From assembly GCF_018863395.1 (NCBI RefSeq), contig NZ_JAHKRR010000001.1, forward strand, positions 806,001 through 870,000: a stretch of DNA of 64,000 bases, written 5' to 3'. Under the pieces are notes generated by a model. That model was not told where the DNA came from, searched no databases, and saw only the letters and a program-made list of their open reading frames with translations. The translations under genes and the position numbers were made by a program. Shown piece by piece: positions 44,364 through 54,498 of this stretch. The DNA comes from Sinomicrobium weinanense. GTDB lineage: Bacteria; Bacteroidota; Bacteroidia; Flavobacteriales; Flavobacteriaceae. The first letter of the stretch is position 1; every line of letters begins with the position of its first letter.

Positions 44364-45479
44364 ATGGAATTAGCGCAGTGGCACGACAATAACCGGGAAA
44401 GAAATGTAAACAACAGGTATATTATTCTCGACGATATAGAACCCCTTTTAAAAAAATATAGAACCCTGGGGGAACTTTCGATAGCAGGATATTCGGTAGA
44501 AGATCGTCCTATATATCTTTTTAAAACAGGAAGAGGCCCCAAAAAGGTGTTGATGTGGTCGCAAATGCACGGCAATGAATCCACAACGACCAAGGCTGTT
44601 ATGGATCTTCTGGCATTGCTGGATCAGGGAGGGGAAGTGGCTTCAGCTATACTCGACCACTGTACCATATATATAATACCCATGCTGAACCCGGACGGGG
44701 CAAGGGCTTATACCCGGGTAAATGCCAACGGGACGGACCTGAACAGGGATGCTGCAAAACTCAGCCAGCCGGAGAGTCTTACACTCAGGCATGTATTTGA
44801 TACCGTTTTGCCCGATTTTTGCTTTAACCTGCACGATCAGCGTACCATTTTCAACACGGGGAATGCGGCAAAACCGGCTACATTGTCTTTTTTATCGCCT
44901 GCAACCGACGAAGAACGGAATATAACCCTCCCCAGGAAAAAGAGCATGGAGATCATTGCGGTCATAAACAATGCCGTTCAAAAGTTTATCCCGGGACAGG
45001 TGGGGAGGTACGACGATACTTTTAATATAAATTGTGTGGGCGACAGTTTTCAGTCGCTCGGAGTGCCCACCCTGTTGTTCGAGTCCGGACATTTCCCGGA
45101 AGACTATGCCAGGGACATCACCCGGAAATATGTGTTTTACGCCCTGGTCACCGCCCTTCAGTATATTGCCGAAAATGAAGTGGACGGAACAGGTTTTAAC
45201 GCTTATTTTGATATTCCGGAGAACAATAAACTCTTTTTCGATATATTAATACGTCGTTTTCCGTTCAAAGAAGGAGGGAAGATACAATATAAGGATATAG
45301 GTATATTATATAAGGAAGAACCCGGGGATTCCAAAATCGAATTTGTGCCCTATGTCTCAGAAACCGGTGATTTACAAGGGTTTTACGGTCATAAGGAATT
45401 TGATGCAGACGATCTGGAAGCCGACCCCATAGAAGAAAAAAGATTAAAAACAAGTGAATTACTTAAATTATTCATTTAA
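44364..45479 (+). CDS. M14-family zinc carboxypeptidase
   Basis: A 371-residue metallopeptidase of the M14 fold. Zinc ligands His69 and Glu72 (QMHGNESTTT) and His157 (FNLHDQRT) are present, with NPDGARAYTRVNANGTDLNRD for substrate binding and a probable catalytic Glu in LLFESGHFPEDYARD. No signal peptide is visible, so it should act in the cytoplasm. The substrate, probably a peptide or peptidoglycan fragment, is unknown. The TTACAAATGT-type sites suggest control by the divergent Xre regulator. Confidence 0.88.
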   Translation: MELAQWHDNNRERNVNNRYIILDDIEPLLKKYRTLGELSIAGYSVEDRPIYLFKTGRGPKKVLMWSQMHGNESTTTKAVMDLLALLDQGGEVASAILDHCTIYIIPMLNPDGARAYTRVNANGTDLNRDAAKLSQPESLTLRHVFDTVLPDFCFNLHDQRTIFNTGNAAKPATLSFLSPATDEERNITLPRKKSMEIIAVINNAVQKFIPGQVGRYDDTFNINCVGDSFQSLGVPTLLFESGHFPEDYARDITRKYVFYALVTALQYIAENEVDGTGFNAYFDIPENNKLFFDILIRRFPFKEGGKIQYKDIGILYKEEPGDSKIEFVPYVSETGDLQGFYGHKEFDADDLEADPIEEKRLKTSELLKLFI

Positions 45480-45609
45480 ATTAACCCTTTCTTAACAAAA
45501 TATCCAAACATTTACGTGTATATATTGAATATTTTTCATTTTTTTGCATTTTAATATTCTGTGTTAAACAAAGCAAGTGTAAATTTATTTAGTTTAAAGT
45601 AAGATTAAT

Positions 45610-46089
45610 ATGGCAAAGTTTAGATTAGACGAAGTAGATCACCAGATTTTAGATATGCTTATTGACAATACGCGTACACCGTTTACCGATATAGCAAAAA
45701 AATTGCTGATCTCCGCGGGTACCGTTCACGTAAGGGTTAAGAAAATGGAAGAGGCCGGTATCATTAGGGGTTCTTCACTTACCCTTGACTATGTAAAGCT
45801 CGGGTATTCTTTTATAGCATACGTAGGTATATTCCTGGAAAAGACGCACCAGACGAAATTCGTTATCGAGCGTCTCAATGAGATCCCGAATATTACTGTG
45901 GCTCATGTCACCACGGGTAAATTTAATATTTTCTGTAAAGTAAGGGCCAAAGATACCAAGCACGCCAAAGACATTATCTTCCGTGTCGATGATATCGACG
46001 GAGTGGCAAGGACAGAGACCATGATCTCCCTGGAAGAAAGTATCAACGATAAAAAACGCCTGATGCACTCCATTTTTAACGAAATGTAA
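45610..46089 (+). CDS. Lrp/AsnC-family transcriptional regulator
   Basis: A 159-residue Lrp-type regulator: an AsnC-type HTH at about residues 6-60 (VDHQILDMLIDNTRTPFTDIAKKLLISAGTVHVRVKKMEEAG) and a C-terminal RAM/AsnC ligand-binding domain (about 70-145). Such regulators usually control amino-acid metabolism in response to an amino acid. No target is visible; a terminator separates it from ppc. Confidence 0.9.
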   Translation: MAKFRLDEVDHQILDMLIDNTRTPFTDIAKKLLISAGTVHVRVKKMEEAGIIRGSSLTLDYVKLGYSFIAYVGIFLEKTHQTKFVIERLNEIPNITVAHVTTGKFNIFCKVRAKDTKHAKDIIFRVDDIDGVARTETMISLEESINDKKRLMHSIFNEM

Positions 46090-46114
46090 AATTTTTGTTT
46101 ATAACAAGCTAAAG

Positions 46115-46149
46115 AACCCTTTCCAGTGCTGTATTGGAAAGGGTTTTTT
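46115..46149 (+). terminator. Rho-independent terminator after the Lrp gene
   Basis: An 11-bp stem (AACCCTTTCCA / TGGAAAGGGTT, 46115-46125 with 46135-46145), 9-nt loop, then a TTTT run. It separates the Lrp gene from ppc. Confidence 0.9.
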
Positions 46150-46182
46150 GTATCTTCGGGCAAAGAAAAAAGAAGAGTATTT

Positions 46183-48768
46183 ATGTTGAGAAAACCTAAA
46201 ATTGAACGTTTTAACGAAAGTGTATTGTCCAAATATCAGATATACAACAGTATACTGATGACCCTGCCTTTTGATGAAATAACCAATACAGGGGTTTTAT
46301 TGCCCTTATTCAGTGAAATTTGTGAGAAAGGGTATGACGAGAACAAGAATCCGTCCGAGATCGTGGAGGCTTTCTTTTCCAAGTTTTATGACAATCCCGA
46401 TGAAGAGGAAAAGAACGACCTGCTTTTTCGTTTTATCCAGTACATAGAGCGGCAGGTAGTATTGTTCGATGCCATTGAAGACGCCGCTTTTCCTGTTGTG
46501 AACAATATGGATGGGCGGGGGACCCTGAGAAGCATCAAAGAAGAAGCCGAAGGAAAGAACAAGACGGCAGCGCTACGCGAATTTCTTCAAAGGTTCAAGG
46601 TAAGGCCCGTGCTCACTGCGCATCCTACACAATTCTATCCCGGCCCGGTGCTGGGGATCATTACCGATCTTACCAGGGCCATACGCAATAACGACCTGGC
46701 CCTGATTGAAAAATTATTGGCCCAGCTGGGGAAAACCCCGTTCTTTAAAAAGGAAAAGCCCACACCGTATGACGAGGCCGTAAGCCTTATCTGGTTCCTG
46801 GAAAATGTGTTTTATCATGCCGTAAGTAAGATATACAACTATATACAGAACAATATCTTCGAAGAGGTTGAGCTCAACAACCAGATCGTCAACCTGGGCT
46901 TCTGGCCGGGAGGTGACCGTGACGGGAACCCTTTTGTCAACAGCGAAACCACCCTGAGAGTGGCTGAAAGGCTGCGTATTACCGTATTGAAAAATTATTA
47001 CAGGGACATCCGGAGACTCAAACGCAGGATCACATTTAAGGTCGTGGACAAACTGATGGCCGACCTGGAACAAAAAGTATACGAAAGTATTTATATCCAC
47101 ACGCAAAAACCGACCATAACGGCAGAGGAAATGCTTGCTACCCTTCAGGAAATAAAGAATATCCTTGTCAACGAACACCAGTCGCTTTTTGTGGAAGAGA
47201 TAAACGACCTTATAAACAAGGTGAAAATATTCGGATTTTATTTTGCCTCGCTCGATATCCGCCAGGACTCACGTGTGCATCATACTGTCATTTCCGACAT
47301 TATCCGTGAATCCAGGACACTCGGACTGGATATTTTCCCCGACAATTATGAAAGCCTGTCCGATAAGGAACAGGTCGAAGTGCTTGGAAAGGTCAACGGA
47401 AAACTGAACCCGGAACTCTTTAAAGAAGAGATCACCCGGTCTACCCTCGAATCCATTTACGCCATTAAGGAGATCCAGAAGAGCAATGGCGAACTGGGAG
47501 CCAACCGTTATATCATCAGTAACAACGGTAGCGAGCTCAACGTCATGGAAACTTTTGCCATGATACGCCTGTGCGACTGGAAAACCCCGACCCTGGATGT
47601 GGTTCCGCTGTTTGAAACCGTAGATGATCTGCAAATCGCCGATAAGGTTATGGAAAACCTTTACACAGACAAGGTCTATGCCGAACACCTGAAAAAACGG
47701 GGCAACAAACAGACCATCATGCTCGGTTTCTCGGATGGTACAAAAGATGGCGGGTACCTTATGGCCAACTGGAGTATCTATAAGGCCAAGGAAGTACTTA
47801 CCGAAGTGTCCAGGAAATACGGTATTAAAGTGGTATTCTTCGACGGCCGGGGAGGACCACCCGCCAGAGGAGGCGGAAAAACCCACCAGTTCTATGCTTC
47901 ACTCGGACCTACGATAGAAAACGAAGAAGTACAGCTCACCGTACAGGGGCAGACGATCAGCTCTAATTTCGGTACGCTGGATTCCTGCCAGTACAACCTG
48001 GAACAGCTACTCAGCTCCGGGGTGGTGAATGAAGTGTTTGCCGATGAAGACAGTATTCTCCGTGACGAAGATAAAAAGACCATGGAGGAACTGGCCGATA
48101 TCAGCTATGACACTTATGTGGAATTTAAAAAACACCCTAAATTCCTGCCATACCTGGAAGAGATGAGTACGCTGAAATATTATGCCAAGACCAATATTGG
48201 CAGCCGTCCGTCTAAACGGGGAAAATCAGATAAACTCGATTTTTCTGCCTTGAGGGCCATACCCTTTGTAGGTAGCTGGAGCCAGCTAAAGCAAAATGTA
48301 CCCGGATTTTATGGCGTGGGTACAGCCATAGCACAACTGGAGAAAAAAGGAGAGTTCGAAAAGGTACGATCATTATATAGAAATTCCGCATTTTTCCGTA
48401 CACTTCTGGAAAACAGTATGATGAGCCTTACCAAGTCATTCTTTAAGTTAACAGCTTATATGAAAGACGACCCGGTATATGGCGAATTCTGGAGCATCAT
48501 TTACGAGGAGTACCTGCTCAGCAAGGAAATGATACTCAAAGTGACCGGAGATAAAAGCCTGATGCAAAATACCAGGTCCGGAAAGGCATCCATAGAAATA
48601 CGGGAAAAGATCGTATTGCCATTGCTCACCATACAGCAATATGCACTGCGTAAAATACAGGAATTGCGAAAAGAAGGAAAAGTTGATACGAAGCAACTCG
48701 ACATTTACGAAAAAATGGTAATGCGTTCACTCTTCGGTAATATCAACGCCAGCAGAAATTCCGCCTAG
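46183..48768 (+). CDS. ppc: Phosphoenolpyruvate carboxylase
   Basis: An 861-residue PEP carboxylase, which adds bicarbonate to PEP to make oxaloacetate and refill the TCA cycle. The catalytic His147 sits in VLTAHPTQF, DIRQDSR and GFSDGTKDGGYL are present, and the glycine-rich lid is FDGRGGPPARGGG. The typical HPTE reads HPTQ and FHGRGG reads FDGRGG; this is the layout I associate with the Bacteroidota branch. The frame opens at 46126 inside the previous terminator; the ATG at 46183 is preferred. Confidence 0.94.
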   Translation: MLRKPKIERFNESVLSKYQIYNSILMTLPFDEITNTGVLLPLFSEICEKGYDENKNPSEIVEAFFSKFYDNPDEEEKNDLLFRFIQYIERQVVLFDAIEDAAFPVVNNMDGRGTLRSIKEEAEGKNKTAALREFLQRFKVRPVLTAHPTQFYPGPVLGIITDLTRAIRNNDLALIEKLLAQLGKTPFFKKEKPTPYDEAVSLIWFLENVFYHAVSKIYNYIQNNIFEEVELNNQIVNLGFWPGGDRDGNPFVNSETTLRVAERLRITVLKNYYRDIRRLKRRITFKVVDKLMADLEQKVYESIYIHTQKPTITAEEMLATLQEIKNILVNEHQSLFVEEINDLINKVKIFGFYFASLDIRQDSRVHHTVISDIIRESRTLGLDIFPDNYESLSDKEQVEVLGKVNGKLNPELFKEEITRSTLESIYAIKEIQKSNGELGANRYIISNNGSELNVMETFAMIRLCDWKTPTLDVVPLFETVDDLQIADKVMENLYTDKVYAEHLKKRGNKQTIMLGFSDGTKDGGYLMANWSIYKAKEVLTEVSRKYGIKVVFFDGRGGPPARGGGKTHQFYASLGPTIENEEVQLTVQGQTISSNFGTLDSCQYNLEQLLSSGVVNEVFADEDSILRDEDKKTMEELADISYDTYVEFKKHPKFLPYLEEMSTLKYYAKTNIGSRPSKRGKSDKLDFSALRAIPFVGSWSQLKQNVPGFYGVGTAIAQLEKKGEFEKVRSLYRNSAFFRTLLENSMMSLTKSFFKLTAYMKDDPVYGEFWSIIYEEYLLSKEMILKVTGDKSLMQNTRSGKASIEIREKIVLPLLTIQQYALRKIQELRKEGKVDTKQLDIYEKMVMRSLFGNINASRNSA

Positions 48769-48797
48769 GCCGGAATGAAGCGGGGAATATATAGGGG

Positions 48798-48841
48798 GGC
48801 CACGGATACACCAATTACATTTTATTGGTGTATCCGTGGCC
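48798..48841. terminator. 18-bp perfect hairpin between ppc and the TPR gene
   Basis: GGCCACGGATACACCAAT (48798-48815) pairs perfectly with 48824-48841 over an 8-nt loop. It lies between two convergent genes, 30 bp after the ppc stop, so it probably ends transcription in both directions. Confidence 0.85.
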
Positions 48842-48908
48842 TGTTTATTTTAAGGGCTTTGCATAAAAACACTCCGGTCACTTGCTAATTGAGCGAGTCA
48901 TTTACATC

Positions 48909-50279
48909 TTATAGGTTCGGCACTTTAACGCTACCGCCGATCCAGCAATTGAATTTAATGGTTTTTCCGGCCATATTAGAACTGAAAATGTCCTGTCTGC
49001 TCGGTGCCCGGCCTTCATAGCCGGCGACGGCCTGTGCAGCCCTGCTCTTCAGAGACGGGTCTACCTGGCCGGCCTTTCTGGCCATTTCGGCCGCTTTCCA
49101 GTAAATGGCCCTTTTCTCAAAGGTAGTACTTCCACACTCGTTGGCGCTGTTGGCATACAGGTTGGCGAGGATCAGGTAGGGGGTACCGTTGGCAGGATTT
49201 AACTTCAGGGCCTGTTGCGAATAGTTCCGTGCCGCAGATTTCTGCCCGCGTTTACTGACCTTGGATGCTATATAGGTTAGCCTTTGGGATTTTTTTAAAG
49301 GATCGGCTTCCAGGTCTATGGATTGTTTATAAAACTCCAGGGATTTGGAGGAATTTCCCTGTTCTTCATATAAAGAGCCCAGGTATAGTTTGGAACTTGC
49401 AGAAGGTTCTATTTTATCCAGGGCCTCAACGAGTTTAACAAAAACGGCATCTGAAGTACACCCTTTTTCATCCATTTTTCCTGCGGCGCTCTTCAGCCAG
49501 GCAGCATCGTTTTTGTGAGCTTCGAAATTTTTCTGGTAAAGAGGAATAAGGTTATCACAATCCGCCAGTTTTCCGAGTTTGGTATCGATACTGCCACTTA
49601 TTTTCTCATAGTTCTCCCCGTTCTGACGGGCGGCGGCCAGTATTTTTTTCTCTTTGCTCTTCAGGGTACCGGCATCTTCCCCGGGGACATATTTTACAAT
49701 GGTCTCCGCAAGCTCCTGGTTTTCAGTAGCGATCTTTTCCGTAACGTCGTCATAGACGTCAAAAACCTCCTGAAGGTCTTTTTTTCCCGCAGCCTGCAGA
49801 TCGACCAGGGTGGAGAAGTAAAGGTACAGGGCCTTGGGGTTTTTAAAGTCGTCCTTGTTTTTTTTGAAAGCCTTGTCCAAAAGATTGTAGATCTCCTCGT
49901 CCGAACCCAGCTTATAATCGTTTTTCATCAGGGCCATATCGATAAGGCTACCTACTTCAGTATAATGGTCAGGGAAATTTTTCGGGGCGGTTTCGTAAAG
50001 TTCTGTCAGCATTTTAATATACATCTCCTTGTTGGCCGGGTCCTTTTTTATTTTGTGCTGTAAGATCCGTTCCCCATAATGATAAGTGGCCCAATGCAGT
50101 TTAGGACAATTTTCATAGACCATCTTCCAGGGGTCATAAGCAGCGTCATAATCCTTTTTCTTGGCATGCTGATCAAAGATGGAGAGGTTTTGCGGACATT
50201 CCGGATTCTGCACCTGTTGCCCTGAAGCAACAAAGATAAAGCCCAGAACGGCGGCCCATACGGAGATTTGCTTTTTCAT
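48909..50279 (-). CDS. Exported TPR-repeat protein
   Basis: A 456-residue exported protein. The signal peptide is KKQISVWAAVLGFIFVASGQQ. The mature part is mostly helical, with at least three TPR-type repeats in the C-terminal half (for example SSKLYLGSLYEEQGNSSKSLEFYKQ and NPANGTPYLILANLYANS). The N-terminal half has a DAAYDPWKMVYENCP motif common to related Bacteroidota proteins. The start follows the signal peptide; the frame extends to 50321. It probably scaffolds a periplasmic complex; the partner is unknown. Confidence 0.8.
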   Translation of the reverse strand: MKKQISVWAAVLGFIFVASGQQVQNPECPQNLSIFDQHAKKKDYDAAYDPWKMVYENCPKLHWATYHYGERILQHKIKKDPANKEMYIKMLTELYETAPKNFPDHYTEVGSLIDMALMKNDYKLGSDEEIYNLLDKAFKKNKDDFKNPKALYLYFSTLVDLQAAGKKDLQEVFDVYDDVTEKIATENQELAETIVKYVPGEDAGTLKSKEKKILAAARQNGENYEKISGSIDTKLGKLADCDNLIPLYQKNFEAHKNDAAWLKSAAGKMDEKGCTSDAVFVKLVEALDKIEPSASSKLYLGSLYEEQGNSSKSLEFYKQSIDLEADPLKKSQRLTYIASKVSKRGQKSAARNYSQQALKLNPANGTPYLILANLYANSANECGSTTFEKRAIYWKAAEMARKAGQVDPSLKSRAAQAVAGYEGRAPSRQDIFSSNMAGKTIKFNCWIGGSVKVPNL

Positions 50280-50321
50280 GATCTGTGTTTGTTGGTTAAC
50301 CATTAACGTACTGCCTAACAA

Positions 50322-50870
50322 ACTTATAAAAACAAAAGTTGCTTAAAAGTACATCTACTAAATTACAAAAAATCTTAGTAGCAGTTTAAATTTTGTTTAC
50401 GGAAGATTAATCCTGAACATTTCAATCTCATTCAATCTCCCGGCGTAGCCGTATCAATTTCCTATCAATCTTTTAACGGCAACCAAAGGCGTTTCCGGGA
50501 TCTTTTTTGTTATTTCGTAGCCCATCGTAATCCGGAAACTCAGCCAGTCATGGAACAAAATAAAATAACAACGCCAGACAATACCGGAGAGATAGTTCCT
50601 TTTTTTAGTTCTGCACTATTCCCGGAAACAGCTTCCGGATACAATCTTACAGAATTAAAAATGAGGTGGATAACTTATTTTTTCTGCTCCTTTTTTTCGG
50701 GAATTTGGTATATTTACGTAGCCCTTTCTTTCTAACCGCATAAAAAGGACCAGGCTAAACTCACCTTTTGAGACCGATAGAAACATGGTAAAGGACGGTT
50801 ACGTTATACAAAACCCGGGAATAAATTATCGGGCATAGCTTTCTATAAATAACACAATAAGTAAAACACC
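50322..50870. other. 550-bp intergenic stretch with the third 77-bp repeat
   Basis: No convincing gene. It contains copy C of the 77-bp repeat (50401-50477). A 61-codon open frame at 50550-50735 ends in a hydrophobic stretch but has no homologue I recognise and no clear promoter, so I do not call it. Confidence 0.5.
50401..50477. repeat. 77-bp dispersed repeat, copy C
   Basis: Starts GGAAGATTAATCCTGAACAT and ends CTATCAATCTTTTAAC, with the core GGCGTAGCCG. Same orientation as copies A and B. Confidence 0.85.
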
Positions 50871-51617
50871 ATGAAAAAAATCATTGTGATCATGACGTTA
50901 ATTGGGGCCCTTCAAACGACTGTAGCACAAGGCTTAGCTCTTGTTGAATATGCCGATGACACTCAAAAGCTGAACGGGCTGGTTACTGGTAATTCCGGGA
51001 AAAAATCTCCGGGGGTTTTAGTGCTTCCCGCCTGGATGGGAATTGACAATGAGGCCAGAACGGCTGCGTTAAACCTTGAAAAAGAAGGCTACATCGCATT
51101 TGTTGCGGATATTTACGGAGAAGGGAATGTCCCTGCCAACAGGAGCGAGGCCGGAAAAATAGCAACAGCATTTAAAACCGATTATGCCTTATACCAAAAA
51201 CGTATTCAACTGGCGTTAGATCAACTTCAAAAAGCAGGTGCTGACCCGGACAAACTGGCTGTCATAGGGTATTGCTTCGGCGGCACAGGGGCCCTGGAAG
51301 CTGCTCGGGGCAACCTGCCGGTATCGGGTGCGGTTTCCATACACGGCGGACTGGGCAAGGATGCCACCCGGGCCAATGTGGCCTTAAAACCAAAAATACT
51401 GGTTCTTCACGGAGCTGATGATGCCTCGGCCAGCGAACAGATCTTAAAGGACTTCCGGACCGAACTCGATGAAGGAAAAGCCGACTGGCAGATGATCTAT
51501 TATGCCAACAGTAAACACACATTTACCAACCCCGAATCGCCGGACTATAATGAGATCATGTCCAAACGCTCATGGCGGCATACCTTGATGTTTTTACAGG
51601 AATTATTTGATGATTAA
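50871..51617 (+). CDS. Exported dienelactone hydrolase-family protein
   Basis: A 248-residue alpha/beta hydrolase. The signal peptide (residues 1-19) ends before QGLALVEYAD. The DLH-type nucleophile is Cys135 in GYCFGG; the Asp (HGADDASAS, about 189) and His (NSKHTFT, about 223) complete the triad. It should act in the periplasm on lactones or esters; the substrate is not indicated. The molybdenum hydroxylase genes follow in the same direction. Confidence 0.87.
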   Translation: MKKIIVIMTLIGALQTTVAQGLALVEYADDTQKLNGLVTGNSGKKSPGVLVLPAWMGIDNEARTAALNLEKEGYIAFVADIYGEGNVPANRSEAGKIATAFKTDYALYQKRIQLALDQLQKAGADPDKLAVIGYCFGGTGALEAARGNLPVSGAVSIHGGLGKDATRANVALKPKILVLHGADDASASEQILKDFRTELDEGKADWQMIYYANSKHTFTNPESPDYNEIMSKRSWRHTLMFLQELFDD

Positions 51618-51719
51618 CTTCTTTTTAAGACACGGAAATATTTGAATTTCATAACTTACTGCTTGAATTTTATAATAAAATATTTCGATAGCATCCTTAA
51701 ATTAACCAAAAAAACAAAC

Positions 51720-52175
51720 ATGACTAATTTTAACCTTACGATTAACGGAAAGACCCGGCAGGTCGATGTCGATCCTTCTACCCCCATGCTTTGGGTGCTC
51801 AGGGACCATCTCGGGCTGGTGGGAACCAAATTCGGTTGCGGCATTGCCCAATGCGGAGCATGTACCATTCATCTCGATGAAATGGCGGTCCGTTCGTGCC
51901 AGATCCCCGTCTCGGCCGTCGGAGAAAAGAAGATCACTACCATCGAAGGCTTGTCTGAAGAGGGCGACCATCCCGTACAGAAGGCATGGCTCGAACAGGA
52001 TGTGCCCCAGTGCGGATACTGCCAGGCCGGACAGATCATGACCGCCGCTGCACTTTTAAAAGAAAACCCTCATCCCACAGATGAGGAAATAGAAACAGCG
52101 ATGAACGGTAACATTTGTCGTTGTGGCACCTATACCAGGATTAAAGCAGCAGTTAAAGCGGCCTCGGATTCATAG
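51720..52175 (+). CDS. [2Fe-2S] subunit of a molybdenum hydroxylase (IorA type)
   Basis: A 151-residue small subunit. The plant-type [2Fe-2S] cluster is coordinated by Cys40, Cys45, Cys48 and Cys60; the second cluster by Cys98, Cys101, Cys133 and Cys135. It carries electrons from the Mo subunit encoded next. The frame opens at 51642, but [10 protein letters not shown] fits the family start. No FAD subunit gene is present, as in the isoquinoline 1-oxidoreductase type, so electrons probably leave to a cytochrome or membrane acceptor. Confidence 0.9.
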   Translation: MTNFNLTINGKTRQVDVDPSTPMLWVLRDHLGLVGTKFGCGIAQCGACTIHLDEMAVRSCQIPVSAVGEKKITTIEGLSEEGDHPVQKAWLEQDVPQCGYCQAGQIMTAAALLKENPHPTDEEIETAMNGNICRCGTYTRIKAAVKAASDS

Positions 52176-52230
52176 CCATCCGGAGATCCGGAAAAGGGAA
52201 TTCTACTCATCACCACAAAAACATTCAAAA

Positions 52231-54489
52231 ATGACAATCATTAAAACAACATACAACAGGCGTTCTTTCCTGAAAAGTACGGCATTGGCAGGAGGCGGTA
52301 TGATGCTCGGTTTTAGCTGGTTCGTGTCCTGCAAACCGAGTCCCGAACAGGTATCCAACATGCCCAGGGAATGGTTTGAGATCAACGGCTTCCTGAAAAT
52401 AGGGGAGAACGGAATGGTCACTATCATGTCGCCCAACCCTGAAATAGGGCAGAACGTAAAGACTTCCATGCCCATGATCGTCGCCGAAGAGCTCGATGCG
52501 GACTGGAAAAAAGTCATCGTGGAACAGGCGCCGCTCAACACCTCCATATTTACCCGTCAACTGGCAGGAGGGAGCCAATCGATCCGGCAGGGCTGGGACG
52601 GCCTCCGTATGGCCGGGGCTACGGCAAGGCAGATGCTGGTAGCAGCAGCAGCCAGGGCATGGGAAGTGCCCGCAGAAGAGATCACTACGGACAACGGTAC
52701 CTTGCATCACAAAAACAGTGGAAAATCGGCAGGTTATGGCGAAATGGCTTCGGCCGCTACTGAGATCCCCGTACCGGAAGAAGTAAAACTGAAGGACTCC
52801 AAAGATTTTAAGATCATAGGGACATCCCGAAAGAATGTCGACGGCAAGAAGATCGTCACGGGGAAACCGCTGTACGGACTGGATTACCACAAAGAAGGAA
52901 TGCTCATTGCCATGATCGCGCACCCGCCTGCTTTCGGCCTGAAGCTAAAATCGGTAGACGATGCCGAAGCAAAAGCCATGCCGGGGATCAAAGATGTTCT
53001 AACCATAAAAACCTATAAAGACGATTATGTAAGAAGTATGTTCGATGCCGATGCTTTCCAGGAATTGGTGGTGGTTGTCGGTAACACCACCTGGGAAGTT
53101 ATGAACGCCAAAAAAGCACTGAAACTGGAATGGGAACCCTTTAAAGGGTATGAAGAAGCCTTTAAGACGTACTCGGGTGACGACACATTTTCCAAAAAAA
53201 TGCCGGGCGGATTGGAAAACACCGGTGTCCATATGGAAAAAATGGACAAGTTTCCGGCCAAACAGTTAAAGGTGGCCCGTAAAGACGGTGACCCGGAAGC
53301 GGCTTTCAAAAAAGCCGCAAAAGTCATCGAACGCAGCTATACTGCTCCTTTCCTGGCACATAACACTATGGAACCGATGAACTTTTTTGCCCACGTAACG
53401 GAAGATAAGGCCGAGCTTGCGGGGCCGGTACAAACCCCGGAGTTCATGGAGCAGTCTGTGGCCGCCCGGATCGGTCTTCCGCTGGACAAGATCGATATAC
53501 AAATGACCCGTCAGGGTGGTGGTTTCGGACGACGCCTTTACGGACATTTTGTTGTAGAGGCCGCCGTGATCTCCCAGGAGATAAAAGCCCCGGTTAAACT
53601 GATCTATACGCGCGAAGACGATATGACTTTCGGAAATTACCGCCCGTCGTATCACGCCACCTACCGGGCTGCCCTGGATGCCGACAATAAGCTCATTGCA
53701 TTTCATGTAAGGGCAGGAGGGATACCCGAGAGCCCGCTCTTTGCCAACAGGTTCCCGGCAGGTGCCATAGACAACTATCTCGCCGAGTCCTGGGAGATGG
53801 AGTCAAATATTACCGTAGGTGCTTTTCGTGCCCCGCGTTCCAACTTTATAGCTGGTGTGGAGCAGGCCTTCCTGGACGAGGTGGCAGAGACCATGGAAAA
53901 GGACCCCATTGATTTCCGCCTGGAACTTTTAAAACGGGCCACTTCAGATCCGGTAGGGGAAAATAATGATTACGATGCCAGCCGTTATGCAGGTGTTTTA
54001 GAACTGGTCAGGGAAAAATCGAACTGGAAAACGGAGAACAATACCGGTGTGCACAGGGGTGTTTCGGCTTACTTCTGTCATAATTCATATGTGGCCAATG
54101 TTCTGGAAATGGTCATGAAAAACAACAAGCCCGAGGTCCGGAAAGTATATTGTGCCGTAGACTGTGGTATCGTGGTCAACCCGATAGCGGCCATCAACCT
54201 CGTCGAAGGAGGTACCGTAGACGGAATAGGACATGCCATGTACAGCCAGTTGACCTTTAAGGACGGCAAACCGGAACAACGCAATTTCGACCGCTACCGG
54301 CTTATCAGGCATGAAGAAGCTCCAAAAGCCATAGAAGTTCACTTCGTAGAAAGCGATGAACATCCTTCCGGCCTCGGAGAGCCACCTTTTCCGCCCATCA
54401 TGGGAGCCCTGGCCAATGCCCTGTACAAAGCTACCGGACAGCGCCATTATCACCAGCCGTTTATTGCAGAAAAACCGGTGATCGGGTAG
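52231..54489 (+). CDS. Molybdopterin-binding subunit, isoquinoline 1-oxidoreductase type (IorB)
   Basis: A 752-residue large subunit of the xanthine-oxidase superfamily. The N-terminus YNRRSFLKSTALAGGG is a Tat-type twin-arginine signal, followed by a Cys in FVSCKPS that may be lipidated. The Mo domains have GGGFGRR, a conserved RAP motif in GAFRAPRSNF and a C-terminal glutamate in LGEPPFP, the usual proton-abstracting base. It oxidises an aldehyde or N-heterocycle. Folding would occur before Tat export. The MoCo insertion factor (XdhC/CoxI) is not encoded here. Confidence 0.9.
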   Translation: MTIIKTTYNRRSFLKSTALAGGGMMLGFSWFVSCKPSPEQVSNMPREWFEINGFLKIGENGMVTIMSPNPEIGQNVKTSMPMIVAEELDADWKKVIVEQAPLNTSIFTRQLAGGSQSIRQGWDGLRMAGATARQMLVAAAARAWEVPAEEITTDNGTLHHKNSGKSAGYGEMASAATEIPVPEEVKLKDSKDFKIIGTSRKNVDGKKIVTGKPLYGLDYHKEGMLIAMIAHPPAFGLKLKSVDDAEAKAMPGIKDVLTIKTYKDDYVRSMFDADAFQELVVVVGNTTWEVMNAKKALKLEWEPFKGYEEAFKTYSGDDTFSKKMPGGLENTGVHMEKMDKFPAKQLKVARKDGDPEAAFKKAAKVIERSYTAPFLAHNTMEPMNFFAHVTEDKAELAGPVQTPEFMEQSVAARIGLPLDKIDIQMTRQGGGFGRRLYGHFVVEAAVISQEIKAPVKLIYTREDDMTFGNYRPSYHATYRAALDADNKLIAFHVRAGGIPESPLFANRFPAGAIDNYLAESWEMESNITVGAFRAPRSNFIAGVEQAFLDEVAETMEKDPIDFRLELLKRATSDPVGENNDYDASRYAGVLELVREKSNWKTENNTGVHRGVSAYFCHNSYVANVLEMVMKNNKPEVRKVYCAVDCGIVVNPIAAINLVEGGTVDGIGHAMYSQLTFKDGKPEQRNFDRYRLIRHEEAPKAIEVHFVESDEHPSGLGEPPFPPIMGALANALYKATGQRHYHQPFIAEKPVIG

Positions 54490-54498
54490 TGATGGGGT

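Noticed and set aside
50550-50735. 61-codon small membrane protein
   Set aside because: Only a C-terminal hydrophobic stretch, no homologue recognised, no clear promoter; cannot be told from chance.
52123-52230. Longer start of the Mo-hydroxylase large subunit, overlapping the small subunit
   Set aside because: It would bury the twin-arginine signal; the ATG at 52231 places it at the N-terminus as expected.
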